In this document: positions 1-7,863 of the stretch, one piece after another
Layout: each line of letters begins with the position of its first letter
How positions within the stretch are numbered: position 1 is the stretch's first letter
Origin: Nitrospirota bacterium
GTDB taxonomy: Bacteria; Nitrospirota; RBG-16-64-22; JACRHK01
Assembly (NCBI GenBank): GCA_016217625.1
Contig: JACRHK010000106.1
Coordinates: 1 to 14,643 of the forward strand
DNA length: 14,643 nt
Direction of reading: 5' to 3'
Notes under the pieces: model-generated
What the model was told of the DNA's origin: nothing
The model's input: only the letters and a program-made list of their open reading frames with translations
Database searches by the model: none
Translations under genes and position numbers: made by a program

Positions 1-1065
1 CTCGGCGCCCCGTTTCCCCATCGCGTCCCGCGAGGAAGCATCCATCAAGCGGGTCAACCGCTCAGCCAGGAGACCCGGATCGACAGGGGTGGCGAGCACA
101 TAGCCGGACACCCCGTCCTCGATCAACTCGGAGGTTCCGTTGGCATCTGTCGTCACGACCGGCAAGCCGCAGGCCATGGCCTCCAGCGTCGCGTTGCTCA
201 TGGGGTCGTAGACGGTTGGCAGGACGAAGATGTCCGCCGCGCTATAGCACCACTCGACTTCCTCAATCGGCCCCGTAAATGTCACGCGATCGGATACACC
301 GCGGCGGCGGGCAAGGCGCCGCCACGGGCCGACCCACCCCTTGCCCACGACCACAAGCCTCACCTGATTCAAGGGGAGGCGCCTGACGGCCTCCAAGAGC
401 ACGGCGAGTCCCTTTCTTGGGTGGTCGGACCCGACGAACAATAGCAACGCCTCGCGAGGTCCCACACCGAAGCGTTCGCGCGCCCGCTCCCGGAGACGCC
501 GCCTCATTTCCGGGTTGAACCGGTCGAGATCGATCCCGTTGCGGAGGACCGTGATCTCCTCAGCCGGCCGCCCGTAATACCGCACGATCTGCCGCTTGAC
601 CATCTCGGAGTTCGCGATGAGGTGCGCGCTCCCCCGGCGACTGAAGACCCTCCGTTCCAATGCCAGCAGGCTCCAGTGCAGCGGGTTGACCCACTGCAGC
701 AACCACCGGTGCCACGGAAGGATTATCCGGCGCCTCAGCATCCAGGCGATGTGGCAGCCGTCGCCCGCCCGATACACATCCTGGGACCAGGTGCGATCAA
801 AGCTCTGCACGATGTCGAACCCTTTCCCCCGTATCAACCGGGAAACGCCGAGGGCGAAGCTCCAGACTTTCAGCAGGGACACCCCATTGATCGCAGGAAC
901 CTGATGAAGATGCATTCCTTGACGCTCCATTCCTCCCGGTCGCCACCGTCTGGTGAAGAGATGGACCTCATGGCCGCGATCCAGCAGGAGCCGGAGCAGA
1001 TCATCGAGATGTCGCTCGGCCCCGCCGAACGGCGTGTATCGCATCCTTACCAGGGCGATCTTCAT
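1..1065 (-). CDS. WaaG-like GT4 glycosyltransferase, 3' end cut by window edge
   Basis: This is a retaining GT-B glycosyltransferase that probably adds a hexose from a nucleotide sugar to the heptose region of the LPS core on the cytoplasmic face of the inner membrane. The 355 visible residues run from the ATG at 1065 to base 1 without a stop; E. coli WaaG is about 374 residues, so only a short tail is missing. Visible signs are the N-terminal glycine loop FGGAERHL (residues 13-20), DVYRAGDGCH (96-105) and ALERRVF (135-141), both WaaG-like, then NGIDLDRF (176-183), VGSDHPRKG (211-219) and the donor-site segment YDPMSNATLEAMACGLP (286-302). The ATG overlaps the upstream stop as ATGA, and no clear Shine-Dalgarno precedes it, which suggests translational coupling. 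The family is well supported; the exact sugar is inferred. Confidence 0.85.
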   Translation of the reverse strand, partial: MKIALVRMRYTPFGGAERHLDDLLRLLLDRGHEVHLFTRRWRPGGMERQGMHLHQVPAINGVSLLKVWSFALGVSRLIRGKGFDIVQSFDRTWSQDVYRAGDGCHIAWMLRRRIILPWHRWLLQWVNPLHWSLLALERRVFSRRGSAHLIANSEMVKRQIVRYYGRPAEEITVLRNGIDLDRFNPEMRRRLRERARERFGVGPREALLLFVGSDHPRKGLAVLLEAVRRLPLNQVRLVVVGKGWVGPWRRLARRRGVSDRVTFTGPIEEVEWCYSAADIFVLPTVYDPMSNATLEAMACGLPVVTTDANGTSELIEDGVSGYVLATPVDPGLLAERLTRLMDASSRDAMGKRGAE

Positions 1066-2150
1066 CTGTGAAAGCGAACCCAGCCTCGGGCCACCATCTC
1101 CTCCACAGATTTCAGCACCTCTTCCACGCGAATGGTCTCCATGCAGGGGGCCGTCGAGCAGTCTTTGGCGATGACCAGGCTATGCGGACGTGTCGGGCCG
1201 GTCAAGACGGGGTCGGATGGGCCGTAAAGGGCTAACGTGGGGAGGTCCAGAGCCTGGGCCAAGTGCATCGGCCCGCTGTCGGTTGAGATCATCAAGACGC
1301 ACCGTTTCAGCAGCGCCGCCGTTTCTCTGATTGTGCTGCGGCCGGCAAGGGACTTGACCTTCGCTTGGTCCACCATCCTGTTAGCGATGGCCGCCTCCTT
1401 TGGCCCGCCCACGACGAGCACTTGGACTCCGTAGACGTCGATCAAGCGCCGCGCCAAGACTGTCACGTGCGGTTCAGGCCACCAGCGGTTCTGCTTATTC
1501 CCAAAGGGATGAACGGCAATGAACGGGCGCCCCTCCAACCCGAGTCTCCGGGCCATCAGCCTCCCCCTCTCTTCCTCCTCGGGTTGGAGGAAGATCTCCA
1601 GATCTCTCCCTTGAGAGGCGATGCCCAACTCCTCCAGATTCCTCAGGCGGAGATCCACGGCATGCACTCCTGACCGGCGCGAGGGAACCGGGTGCGTAAA
1701 CAGAAAGGAGAGGCGGCTTTCCCTCCATCCCATCCGGTATGGAGCGCCGGACAGGTAGGCGAGCGGCGCCGCGTCCGGATCGTTAGCGTGGAAGATAATG
1801 GCGAGGCCGAAACGCCGGGACCGCAGGGCACGCAGCAGACCGGGCAACCGGAACACGTAGGGAAAGTTCACCCGGCCTGGATGGAGAAGAATCTCGTCGA
1901 GGAAAGGGTTGTGCAGCAGCACCTCGCGGGCCGAAGGGCTCGCCAAGGCAACGATGTACGCGCGGGGGAACCCCTTGCGGACTGCCCGGATGGCCGGGGT
2001 GGACAACAATGTATCGCCAATGGCCGTCGTGTTGAACAGGAGGATCCGACGGATCGCTTCCGGATTGAACGGAGCAGCCACCTCCGGGCGCAGGCGAGTG
2101 ACTGCCCGAAATATCAACTGCAACCCGGTGAGGAGGACACGGTTAGGCAT
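1062..2150 (-). CDS. GT9 heptosyltransferase-family protein
   Basis: A 362-residue ADP-heptose:LPS heptosyltransferase-type enzyme (GT9, inverting, GT-B fold). The N-terminal acceptor domain has FNTTAIGDTLLSTPAIRA (39-55), in which the Gly-Asp of GT9 enzymes is G45-D46. The donor domain has AVHPFGNKQNRWWP (212-225), VVGGPKE (246-252) and ISTDSGPMH (288-296), then LYGPSDP (308-314). The C-terminal cysteine-rich patch seen in the other GT9 proteins here is reduced to two cysteines (C331, C336). The ATG is preceded by GGAGG six bases upstream. The gene overlaps its upstream neighbour by 8 bases and its downstream neighbour by 4. It is the fourth GT9 gene in the window and the most divergent, so it may add an extra heptose or another sugar to the outer core. 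The family is certain; the acceptor is unknown. Confidence 0.85.
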   Translation of the reverse strand: MPNRVLLTGLQLIFRAVTRLRPEVAAPFNPEAIRRILLFNTTAIGDTLLSTPAIRAVRKGFPRAYIVALASPSAREVLLHNPFLDEILLHPGRVNFPYVFRLPGLLRALRSRRFGLAIIFHANDPDAAPLAYLSGAPYRMGWRESRLSFLFTHPVPSRRSGVHAVDLRLRNLEELGIASQGRDLEIFLQPEEEERGRLMARRLGLEGRPFIAVHPFGNKQNRWWPEPHVTVLARRLIDVYGVQVLVVGGPKEAAIANRMVDQAKVKSLAGRSTIRETAALLKRCVLMISTDSGPMHLAQALDLPTLALYGPSDPVLTGPTRPHSLVIAKDCSTAPCMETIRVEEVLKSVEEMVARGWVRFHR

Positions 2151-3090
2151 GGTGATCCTCCAGGATGTCTTTCACCGCATCGAGAAGGCTCTGCGCGCGG
2201 TGCCGGTAGGTATGCTCACTGAGGACCCGAAGATATCCGTTCTCCGCGATCTGTCGTCGCTCGTCCGCGCAGAGAAGATAATGGCGGATCTTCTGTATGC
2301 AATCGTCCAAGCCCTGATAGGTGACGATTTCGTCCCCGACTTTGAAGTCATCCCGGGCATGCCGGCGCTCGTCCGCGAGCAGAAACCCCCCGCAGGCCGG
2401 AATGCCGTAACAGCGCTCGGGAAGCCCCCAACTGCGGATCCCGCGGACGTCGGAGGCCGCGCCGCAGCTCAGGTTGATCCGGCTCCGCTGGATAATCCGC
2501 CGCTGGCGTTCAGGGGGGATCCCGTCCACATGATGGAAGCGATAGCGGATCTTTTCCTCCCGCAGGCGATTCCCGAGTTGTTCGAGAAATCGTACACGCT
2601 CGGCGTGTTCACGGAACCGGGACGCATCCAGGTTGCCGAGAAAGGAGACGTCCACCTCATAAGCATGTTCCTCTCGCAGGACTTCCAGCGTCGCATCCCC
2701 GATGTGGTAGTGGCTCATCCAGGCGGCGTTGGGCAGGTAAAGGACCGTGGTGCGCGCACGTTCGGTGGCTTGCAGGGAATGCGTCGCATAGAGGTCCAGC
2801 AGGCCCGCGCGAAGCAGTCCTGCGACCTCCCAACCACGGACGCCGACGTGCCATGGGGCGTCCCTGTTCCAGGTTGCCGTCACGATCCCCGCCCGTCGCA
2901 ATTGCCGAAGCAGGCGCAGATGGCGCCATCGCGTCTTGAACATTTGCTTAAAATCGAACAGGACGAAGGCGATCCCCCGGGACGCGATCTCCTCCGCGGC
3001 GTAGCAGTTCGCAGACACCCGGTGTCCCAACGCCTCGAAGGCCTCCTGCAAACGCGGGTTCCCCTTAGGGTAGTTCAGGAGGATCTGCAC
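2143..3090 (-). CDS. CgeB-like glycosyltransferase (DUF3880/Glyco_trans_1_2 type)
   Basis: A 315-residue protein resembling the CgeB/spore-maturation glycosyltransferases found in surface-polysaccharide clusters. The C-terminal part has the family's hallmark layout: a conserved ERCYGIPACGGFLLADE segment, then the F-K-V-G-D-E-I-V-T-Y stretch, a YLL-DERRQIAENGYLRVL helix and an EHTYRHRAQSLL tail. The N-terminal half carries the weaker acceptor domain. I chose the GTG at 3090 because AAGGA lies six bases upstream and the protein then opens with (M)QILLNYPKG, a proper first beta strand. An ATG at 3126 would add 12 unlikely residues and deepen the overlap with the upstream gene from 16 to 52 bases. 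It probably transfers a sugar to the core or to an attached polysaccharide; donor and acceptor cannot be told. Confidence 0.78.
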   Translation of the reverse strand: MQILLNYPKGNPRLQEAFEALGHRVSANCYAAEEIASRGIAFVLFDFKQMFKTRWRHLRLLRQLRRAGIVTATWNRDAPWHVGVRGWEVAGLLRAGLLDLYATHSLQATERARTTVLYLPNAAWMSHYHIGDATLEVLREEHAYEVDVSFLGNLDASRFREHAERVRFLEQLGNRLREEKIRYRFHHVDGIPPERQRRIIQRSRINLSCGAASDVRGIRSWGLPERCYGIPACGGFLLADERRHARDDFKVGDEIVTYQGLDDCIQKIRHYLLCADERRQIAENGYLRVLSEHTYRHRAQSLLDAVKDILEDHHA

Positions 3091-4211
3091 GCCCGGTCCT
3101 TCCCAAAGAGGCCATCGTAACACCACTCGATCCGATCGAGCATTGACTCCAGGGAATGGTGCTGTTGAACGAGAGACTTGCCGCTCTGCCCCAGAAGACG
3201 TCCTTCCTCGCGATTCCGGACCAGGCGCAGGATCGCAGAGGCCAAGAGATCCGGTTGCCGAGGAGGGACCAGGGCGCCGGTCTGCCCGTCATGGATCACC
3301 TCGGGGATGGAACCCGTGCGCGAGGCGACGACGGGAAGCCCCACGGCAAGGGCCTGGAGTACCGCTTGTGGGACGCCCTCGTGGCCGAAGGAGGGAAGAA
3401 CGAAGAGATCCATCGCCGAGAGGATGTCCGGCACGTCTTCTCTGTGTCCCAGCATCCAGACGCGCGGTTCCAAGCCGAGTCGCTGAATCGCCGCGCGGAT
3501 CCGGTCGCGCTGAGGACCATCCCCGACGATGAGAAACCGGCTGAGCGGCTCCTCCTTGAGAACCCGCGCGGCCGCCTCCAGGAAATCAAGATGCCCCTTC
3601 CAGCTCCGGAGGACCGCCACGATCCCGATGAGCGAAACGTCTTCCGGAAGCCCCAGCCCGCACCGAATCGCCTGTCTTGCCGTCAGGCTGAAGGTAAATC
3701 GCTCTAGATCCACGCCCGTGGGGATCGACACGATCCGGCCCGGATCGTAACCGTTGGTTTCGATCATCTCTTTTCGAATCGCCTCGCCCGTCGTGATCAC
3801 GAGATCAGGAAGCTGTTGATAGACCAGACGGCTGAGCCATGAGCGGCTGATCGGCGTGGAGAGATGGCGGGTCCTGACGAGGATCGGCCGTTGCGGGAGG
3901 GATCGCGCCGCGAGGCCCCCGATCCAGCTGTCCCGCGAGCTGTGCGTATGGACGACCTGGACGCGACAATCGCGGATCAGGCGGCGGAGATCCCGCACGA
4001 CCTGCAAGAGTCTGGCCCTTCCCATCTCGACGGTCGCCGTCTCAACGCCGGCCTTCCGGGCTCTCGACAAGATGGCGGAGCGGGGGGAGGCGGCGACCAG
4101 CACGCGATGGCCGCGCCGTTGATGCCCCACCGCCTCCTCCAGGATCCGGATCTCCTGGCCGCCCCACCCTTCCGAGGCCTCCGTATGGAGAATCGTCAAT
4201 CGGTCGCTCAC
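3075..4211 (-). CDS. GT4 family glycosyltransferase
   Basis: A 378-residue retaining GT-B enzyme. Visible parts are the N-terminal glycine loop SEGWGGQE (13-20), VVHTHSSRDSW (86-96), a donor-domain entry at PTGVDLERF (164-172), VAVLRSWKGH (198-207), VGDGPQRDRI (229-238) and the nucleotide-sugar pocket EGVPQAVLQALAVGLP (278-293). In the usual E-x7-E motif the first Glu is E278, but the second is Gln (Q286); I recall other GT4 subfamilies with this substitution, so it need not mean loss of activity. The GTG at 4211 is chosen because the protein then starts VSDRLTILHTE; the reading frame stays open to about 4409, but those residues overlap the waaQ-like gene in a shadow frame. A GGGGG tract lies six bases upstream of the start. 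It probably acts in outer-core assembly; substrate unknown. Confidence 0.85.
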   Translation of the reverse strand: MSDRLTILHTEASEGWGGQEIRILEEAVGHQRRGHRVLVAASPRSAILSRARKAGVETATVEMGRARLLQVVRDLRRLIRDCRVQVVHTHSSRDSWIGGLAARSLPQRPILVRTRHLSTPISRSWLSRLVYQQLPDLVITTGEAIRKEMIETNGYDPGRIVSIPTGVDLERFTFSLTARQAIRCGLGLPEDVSLIGIVAVLRSWKGHLDFLEAAARVLKEEPLSRFLIVGDGPQRDRIRAAIQRLGLEPRVWMLGHREDVPDILSAMDLFVLPSFGHEGVPQAVLQALAVGLPVVASRTGSIPEVIHDGQTGALVPPRQPDLLASAILRLVRNREEGRLLGQSGKSLVQQHHSLESMLDRIEWCYDGLFGKDRACRSS

Positions 4212-4220
4212 GTGGAACCC

Positions 4221-4240
4221 CCTGCCTACCGGCAGGCAGG
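4221..4240. repeat. 20-base near-perfect palindrome at the waaQ/GT4 junction
   Basis: The plus strand reads cctgcctaccggcaggcagg. It is self-complementary except for one pair that becomes G-U in RNA. It can fold as a 7-bp stem with a 6-base loop. The minus strand supplies the last residues and the TAG stop of the waaQ-like gene, and then the spacer before the GTG of the next gene. From memory, palindromes of this kind recur in environmental genomes and are sometimes translated as LPxGRQ-like insertions; only one copy is present here. Confidence 0.7.
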
Positions 4241-5350
4241 CCGTACGGATGCCGGCAGGACAGCACCCAGCATCTCTCTGACCGCCTCCCAGACTTCCTC
4301 TGCCGTGATCGCCTCCAGACAGAGGCTCCGCTTGCTTCCCTCGCACCCGTCCCGTCCGCACGGCCGGCAGGGGTAGGGCTTTGTGAGGACGCGGTGTCTC
4401 TCGCCCCACGGCCCCCAGAGGGCTTCTCCCGAGGGGCCGAAGAGGGCAACGACCGGCGTCCCGGCAGCCGCCGCAATGTGCATGGGGGCGGAATCCACGC
4501 CGAAAAACAATGCCGCCCGGCGCGCCACGGCCATAAGCTGCCGGATGGTCGTCTTGCCGGTCAGATCAACGGGGGCCGTTCCCACCAGCGAAAGAATTCG
4601 ACCGACGCGATCCCGCTCTCTCCCATCCGGGCCGGATGTCACAACGACCCGCACCCCTCCGTCCCTCTGAATCCGATCGATCACCCGGGCCATCCCCTCA
4701 TCCCGCCAGCACTTGAAGAGCCAGCGGGAGGTGGGATGCACCTGCGCCACCGGCTCTGTCTCCCCCACCCCGGCATCCCGCAACCGTTCGGCCAACCACT
4801 GTTCCTCCTCCTCCGTGGGAGGGAGGGTCACGCGCAGGTCCGATGTGCCGATCCCGAACTGCCGCAACAAATCGAGGTTTTGAAGAACCATATGCTCCCC
4901 GGTGACGCGGGGGATCCCCAGATGGGTGAACAGGAGCCGTTTCCCAAAGAATCCCCTCCCCATCGGGTCATACCCCATTCGGCAGCGTGCCTTGCTGAGC
5001 AGGGCAAAAAGGGCCGAGCGATCACCCCCGCTCAGATCGATCACCAGATCAAAGCCGCTCCGGCGGATTAGTCTGGCGAATGCGAACTCCTCGCGGAGCC
5101 TCCTCCAGAAAGGGAACCCAAGGGCTTGTCGTGGAAACGCCAGCACGGCATCCACGAGGGGATGCCGCTCCACCATCTCCTCCGTGCCCGCATTGACCAG
5201 CACGGTGACCTCCGCGCGCGGATACTGCTCCCGCAGGGCGCGGAGCGAGGGCACGGCCAGCAACACATCCCCGTGATGCTTCAGCTTGATGACCAGGATC
5301 TTCTGGATAGCCGGCCGGATAGCCGGATCGTTGGGTGGAATCATCCTCAT
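4226..5350 (-). CDS. waaQ: WaaQ-like LPS heptosyltransferase (heptosyltransferase III type)
   Basis: A 374-residue GT9 enzyme that probably adds a branching heptose from ADP-heptose to the inner core. ILVIKLKHHGDVLL (18-31) is the N-terminal GT9 motif. The segment QVHPTSRWLFKCW is characteristic of WaaQ. The donor site follows as GVDSAPMH, then LFGPSGE, and a cysteine cluster (PCRPCGRDGC and a further Cys) near the C-terminus. The ATG at 5350 overlaps the GT2 stop as ATGA; a second ATG at 5344 is equally possible, and neither has a good Shine-Dalgarno. The frame stays open upstream to about 5767, but that part is antisense-free shadow of the GT2 gene. The last residues and the TAG come from a palindrome. 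Codons 9-16 hold an in-frame 12-base near duplication encoding PAIR-PAIQ. Confidence 0.85.
   Translation of the reverse strand: MRMIPPNDPAIRPAIQKILVIKLKHHGDVLLAVPSLRALREQYPRAEVTVLVNAGTEEMVERHPLVDAVLAFPRQALGFPFWRRLREEFAFARLIRRSGFDLVIDLSGGDRSALFALLSKARCRMGYDPMGRGFFGKRLLFTHLGIPRVTGEHMVLQNLDLLRQFGIGTSDLRVTLPPTEEEEQWLAERLRDAGVGETEPVAQVHPTSRWLFKCWRDEGMARVIDRIQRDGGVRVVVTSGPDGRERDRVGRILSLVGTAPVDLTGKTTIRQLMAVARRAALFFGVDSAPMHIAAAAGTPVVALFGPSGEALWGPWGERHRVLTKPYPCRPCGRDGCEGSKRSLCLEAITAEEVWEAVREMLGAVLPASVRPACR
5305..5328. repeat. 12-base tandem near duplication in the waaQ-like N-terminus
   Basis: The 10-mer ggatagccgg occurs at 5305-5314 and 5317-5326, a period of 12 bases or four codons. It encodes PAIR-PAIQ just before the first beta strand, where extra residues should be tolerated. 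Confidence 0.6.
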
Positions 5351-6117
5351 TTTAAATTTTGCAATTTGCGATCTGCCTGTTCCATTTCGTAGAGCTTCGC
5401 GTATTTTGCGAACGTGTACATTGCCTGGAGCGCCGCAAGGAGCAGGCCGTCCGCCCCGTCCCGGAAACCCTGCTTCAGTAGATAATGCTTGACGAAGGCC
5501 GCGGGGGGACGGAAGAAGAGATGCCAGAGTCGGAACCGCGACCCGCGCTTCCGCAGTTCGCGGGCGGCCAGCGAAGAATAACGGTCCATCCGGGCCAGAT
5601 AATCGCTCAAATCCTTGTAGGTCTCGTGCACAAGCGGGTGGCGCAGGTAAGCGGACCTGCCGTTCAGCACGACCCCCTCGTGGACTTCCCGATCCCCGAA
5701 CGATCCGTGGGTCCGCTTGAAGAGCCTGAGGGTGTAATCCGGGTACCACCCCCCGTGCCGGATCCAACGTCCGCCGAAAAAGTTTTTCCGGGGGACGTAG
5801 TAGCCGTCCGCGTCCGGGGCCTTCAGCGCGTCCAGGATCTCCGCGGCCAGATCGGGCGTCACCCGTTCATCAGCATCCAGGCTGAGGACCCACGGACAGG
5901 TCGCCTCGCTGAGGGCGAGGTTCTTCTGTTCCGCAAAGCCCAGCCAGGGTTTCACGAAGACCTTCTCGGTATACTCGTGCGCGATGGCAGCGGTCCTATC
6001 GGTACTCTCCGCGTCCACGACCACGATCTCGGCGGCCCAACGGACGCTCTCCAGGCATCCGCGAACCATCCCCTCCTCGTTCTGGGTGATGATCGTGACG
6101 GAGACCTTGTCCCTCAT
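5347..6117 (-). CDS. WaaE/KdtX-like GT2 core glycosyltransferase
   Basis: A 256-residue GT-A fold glycosyltransferase of family 2. The nucleotide-sugar domain begins SVTIITQNEE (6-15), then VVVDAESTDRT (32-42) and the metal-binding DAD at 81-83 in LSLDADERV. Downstream YPDYTLRLFKR, a D-x-EVHEGV segment and an HPLVHETY segment match the WaaE/KdtX group, which adds a beta-linked glucose to the heptose region of the core. The ATG at 6117 overlaps the Trm112-like stop as ATGA. No strong Shine-Dalgarno is seen. The longer frame up to 6303 would overlap that gene entirely and is not used. The C-terminal residues ADRKLQNLK are encoded by an AT-rich heptad array, so the gene's original end may have been replaced or extended. 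Confidence 0.85.
   Translation of the reverse strand: MRDKVSVTIITQNEEGMVRGCLESVRWAAEIVVVDAESTDRTAAIAHEYTEKVFVKPWLGFAEQKNLALSEATCPWVLSLDADERVTPDLAAEILDALKAPDADGYYVPRKNFFGGRWIRHGGWYPDYTLRLFKRTHGSFGDREVHEGVVLNGRSAYLRHPLVHETYKDLSDYLARMDRYSSLAARELRKRGSRFRLWHLFFRPPAAFVKHYLLKQGFRDGADGLLLAALQAMYTFAKYAKLYEMEQADRKLQNLK
5349..5376. repeat. Degenerate AT-rich heptad array at the GT2 3' end
   Basis: Four consecutive 7-base units read attttaa, attttgc, aatttgc, gatctgc. Local AT content is far above the surrounding coding sequence. The units resemble those at 10267-10329. They encode the last residues of the GT2 protein and overlap the start of the next gene. Confidence 0.6.
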
Positions 6118-6287
6118 CGCTTGAGCGGCAGGGCCTCGTCGATCAGCATCACCGGGATGTCCTCCTTGATCGGATAGAGCAACCGGCAGGCCTCGCAGAC
6201 GAGCCCGTCTTCCTTCTCCGTCAGGTGGATGGCCCCCTTGCACTTCGGACAGGCCAGGATCTCCAACAGTTCCTTGCTGATTCCCAT
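6114..6287 (-). CDS. Trm112/YcaR-like small zinc-ribbon protein
   Basis: A 57-residue protein of the Trm112 family. Two cysteine pairs, C13-x2-C16 in LACPKCKG and C31-x2-C34 in VCEACRLLYP, form a predicted zinc ribbon, followed by the family's I-x-DIPVMLIDEA tail (E. coli YcaR ends its core the same way). The start is the ATG at 6287 because GGAGGTGA lies just upstream; an in-frame ATG at 6299 would lie inside the waaC-like gene and before this site. In E. coli, ycaR lies between lpxK and kdsB, so linkage to LPS genes is a known pattern. In other organisms Trm112 proteins activate methyltransferases. Its job here is unknown; it may act as an adaptor for a nearby enzyme. Confidence 0.85.
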   Translation of the reverse strand: MGISKELLEILACPKCKGAIHLTEKEDGLVCEACRLLYPIKEDIPVMLIDEALPLKR

Positions 6288-6289
6288 GG

Positions 6290-6297
6290 TCACCTCC
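6290..6297 (-). promoter_or_regulatory. Strong Shine-Dalgarno for the Trm112-like gene
   Basis: The minus strand reads GGAGGTGA, an eight-base match to the anti-Shine-Dalgarno, followed by CC and ATG. It lies within the last codons and the stop of the waaC-like gene, and it decides the start at 6287. It is one of the best sites in the window, so this small protein may be made at a higher rate than its neighbours. Confidence 0.8.
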
Positions 6298-7309
6298 ACT
6301 CACCAGCTACACCTTTCACCGCCGCTAGCACGTCTTCAACCCGGATCTCCGTCATGCAGCTCCGGTGGCTGCACGACCGACTAAAACAGGGGCTGCAGGA
6401 GATGGATGCCCGTAGCACCTTCCCCTGCTCCCCGTAGGGCCCCGTTCGGGCCGGATCCGTGGGACCGAAGAGGGCCACGACCGGCGTCCCCACTGCCACG
6501 GCGAGATGCATCGGGCCGGAGTCGTTCGTGACCAGGACCCGGGCCCGCTTCAACAAGGCAGCCAGCCCTTTCAACGACAACTTGCCGGCCAGGTTCATGA
6601 TGCGCGGAGAGGCGTCTCCCAACAGCCGCTTGACTTCCGCGCGGTGCTCCCCTCCCCCGATGAAGACCACCCGCCAGCCGGACGAGTCCAGCCTCTGGGC
6701 CACGGCGAGATACCGATCGTTTTCCCAGCGCTTGGTCGGCCAGCGGCCAAAGGGGTGGAGGGCCGCGAGCGGCCTGTCCTCTCCGCCGTCTACCAGAAAC
6801 GCTGAGACCGCGTCCTCAACCTGCACTCCCCAGGAAAGGGGGAACTCCACGGCCGGCTCCCGAATGCCCAGTGGCTCCAGCAAAGCGAGGTACCGATCGA
6901 CGGCATGAAGGCGATCGGGAGGCGGCGTCACGCGCTCCGTATAGAACCAAGGGCTCATTTCCCGGCCGTTGGCGAACCCGATCCGCCGCGGCGCCCGAGC
7001 AAGAAAGGCCAGCAGACCGCTCCGGAAGAGCCCCTGGAAGTCGAGGACCACGTCATACCGCCCGCTTCGCAATCCCCGGAGAAGGTGACGGTTTACCCGG
7101 AACCCCGCAACCCACTCCCGTTCAAACACCAGCGTGGCATCGAGCGCCGGATGTCCTTCCAGGAGATCTTCATACCCCCGCGCGACCAGCCAGTCGATCC
7201 GGGCCGAGGGGAAGCGCGTCCTGAGCGCCGCCAGCGCCGGCAGGGTATGGACGATATCCCCCAGCGAGCTGAGCTTGATCAGGAGGATCCGGCGCGGGTC
7301 CGGGCTCAT
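6290..7309 (-). CDS. waaC: WaaC-like LPS heptosyltransferase (heptosyltransferase I type)
   Basis: A 339-residue GT9 enzyme predicted to transfer the first L-glycero-D-manno-heptose from ADP-heptose onto Kdo-lipid A. ILLIKLSSLGDIVHTLPAL (8-26) is close to the WaaC N-terminal motif, and WLVARGYEDLLEGHP (40-54) also fits WaaC rather than WaaF. LDFQGLFRSG (89-98), LHPFGRWPTKRW (184-195), VFIGGGEH (215-222) and NDSGPMHLA (262-270) follow, then FGPTDP (281-286). The C-terminus has four spaced cysteines (C305, C308, C313, C318). The ATG overlaps the upstream stop as ATGA and has AGGAGG three bases before it, a rather short spacing. Its place directly after the WaaF-GmhB gene gives a compact heptose-addition block. 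Confidence 0.85.
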   Translation of the reverse strand: MSPDPRRILLIKLSSLGDIVHTLPALAALRTRFPSARIDWLVARGYEDLLEGHPALDATLVFEREWVAGFRVNRHLLRGLRSGRYDVVLDFQGLFRSGLLAFLARAPRRIGFANGREMSPWFYTERVTPPPDRLHAVDRYLALLEPLGIREPAVEFPLSWGVQVEDAVSAFLVDGGEDRPLAALHPFGRWPTKRWENDRYLAVAQRLDSSGWRVVFIGGGEHRAEVKRLLGDASPRIMNLAGKLSLKGLAALLKRARVLVTNDSGPMHLAVAVGTPVVALFGPTDPARTGPYGEQGKVLRASISCSPCFSRSCSHRSCMTEIRVEDVLAAVKGVAGEWR

Positions 7310-7863
7310 GCGCCTCCTTTTTGCGCGAAACGGTCTCTGTCCTCAAGGATCCAAGCCACAGCCTCGCCCAGATCGCGCGCGACGTGCGCGGGCGGCTCCT
7401 CCAAGCGATCGCGCTCCGTCTCTCCGTAGCCGGTGAGGACGAGCACCCCCTTTGCCCCGACGGCCGCGGCGCAGGCCAGGTCGCCGGCCTTGTCTCCGAC
7501 CAGGTACGATTGGGTCAGGTCGATCCCATGTTCACGCGCGGCAGCCTGCAAGAGTCCCGTTGCCGGTTTCCGGCAGTCGCACCCCTCCTCCGGCGCATGC
7601 GGACACCAATAGATCCCGTCCAGGCGGGCCCCTTCCTGTTCCAGGAGACGGCTCAACCGCTGATGCGCCGCTTCCACCTGATCCACGGGGAAATACCCTC
7701 GTCCCACAGCCGACTGGTTCGTGGCGAGGAACACCTGCAACCCGGCCGCGTTGAGCTGACGGATCGCCTCCGAAGCTCCGGAAAGCAGATCCAACGCCTT
7801 ATTGTCCTTGAGGTACCCCACTTCCCGGGTCACCGTGCCATCCCGATCGAGAAAGACGGCCCC
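7306..7863 (-). other. gmhB: GmhB-type HAD phosphatase domain of the fusion protein
   Basis: This C-terminal domain corresponds to a whole free-standing D,D-heptose 1,7-bisphosphate phosphatase (about 185 residues). Nucleophile and acid aspartates are D365 and D367 in DRDGT, and the zinc-binding Cys/His loop that marks GmhB-type enzymes is intact. No stop or separate start with a Shine-Dalgarno separates it from the GT9 domain; a short linker HSYRGA joins them. Confidence 0.8.

Noticed and set aside
1909..3120. A 403-codon open frame on the plus strand
   Set aside because: It lies antisense to two genes with clear GT9 and CgeB-like motifs, its protein shows no recognisable domain, and long antisense frames are expected in GC-rich coding DNA.
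4226..5767. A longer 513-residue version of the waaQ-like protein
   Set aside because: The extra N-terminal 139 residues overlap the GT2 gene in another frame and precede the normal GT9 first strand; the start at 5350 gives the family length.
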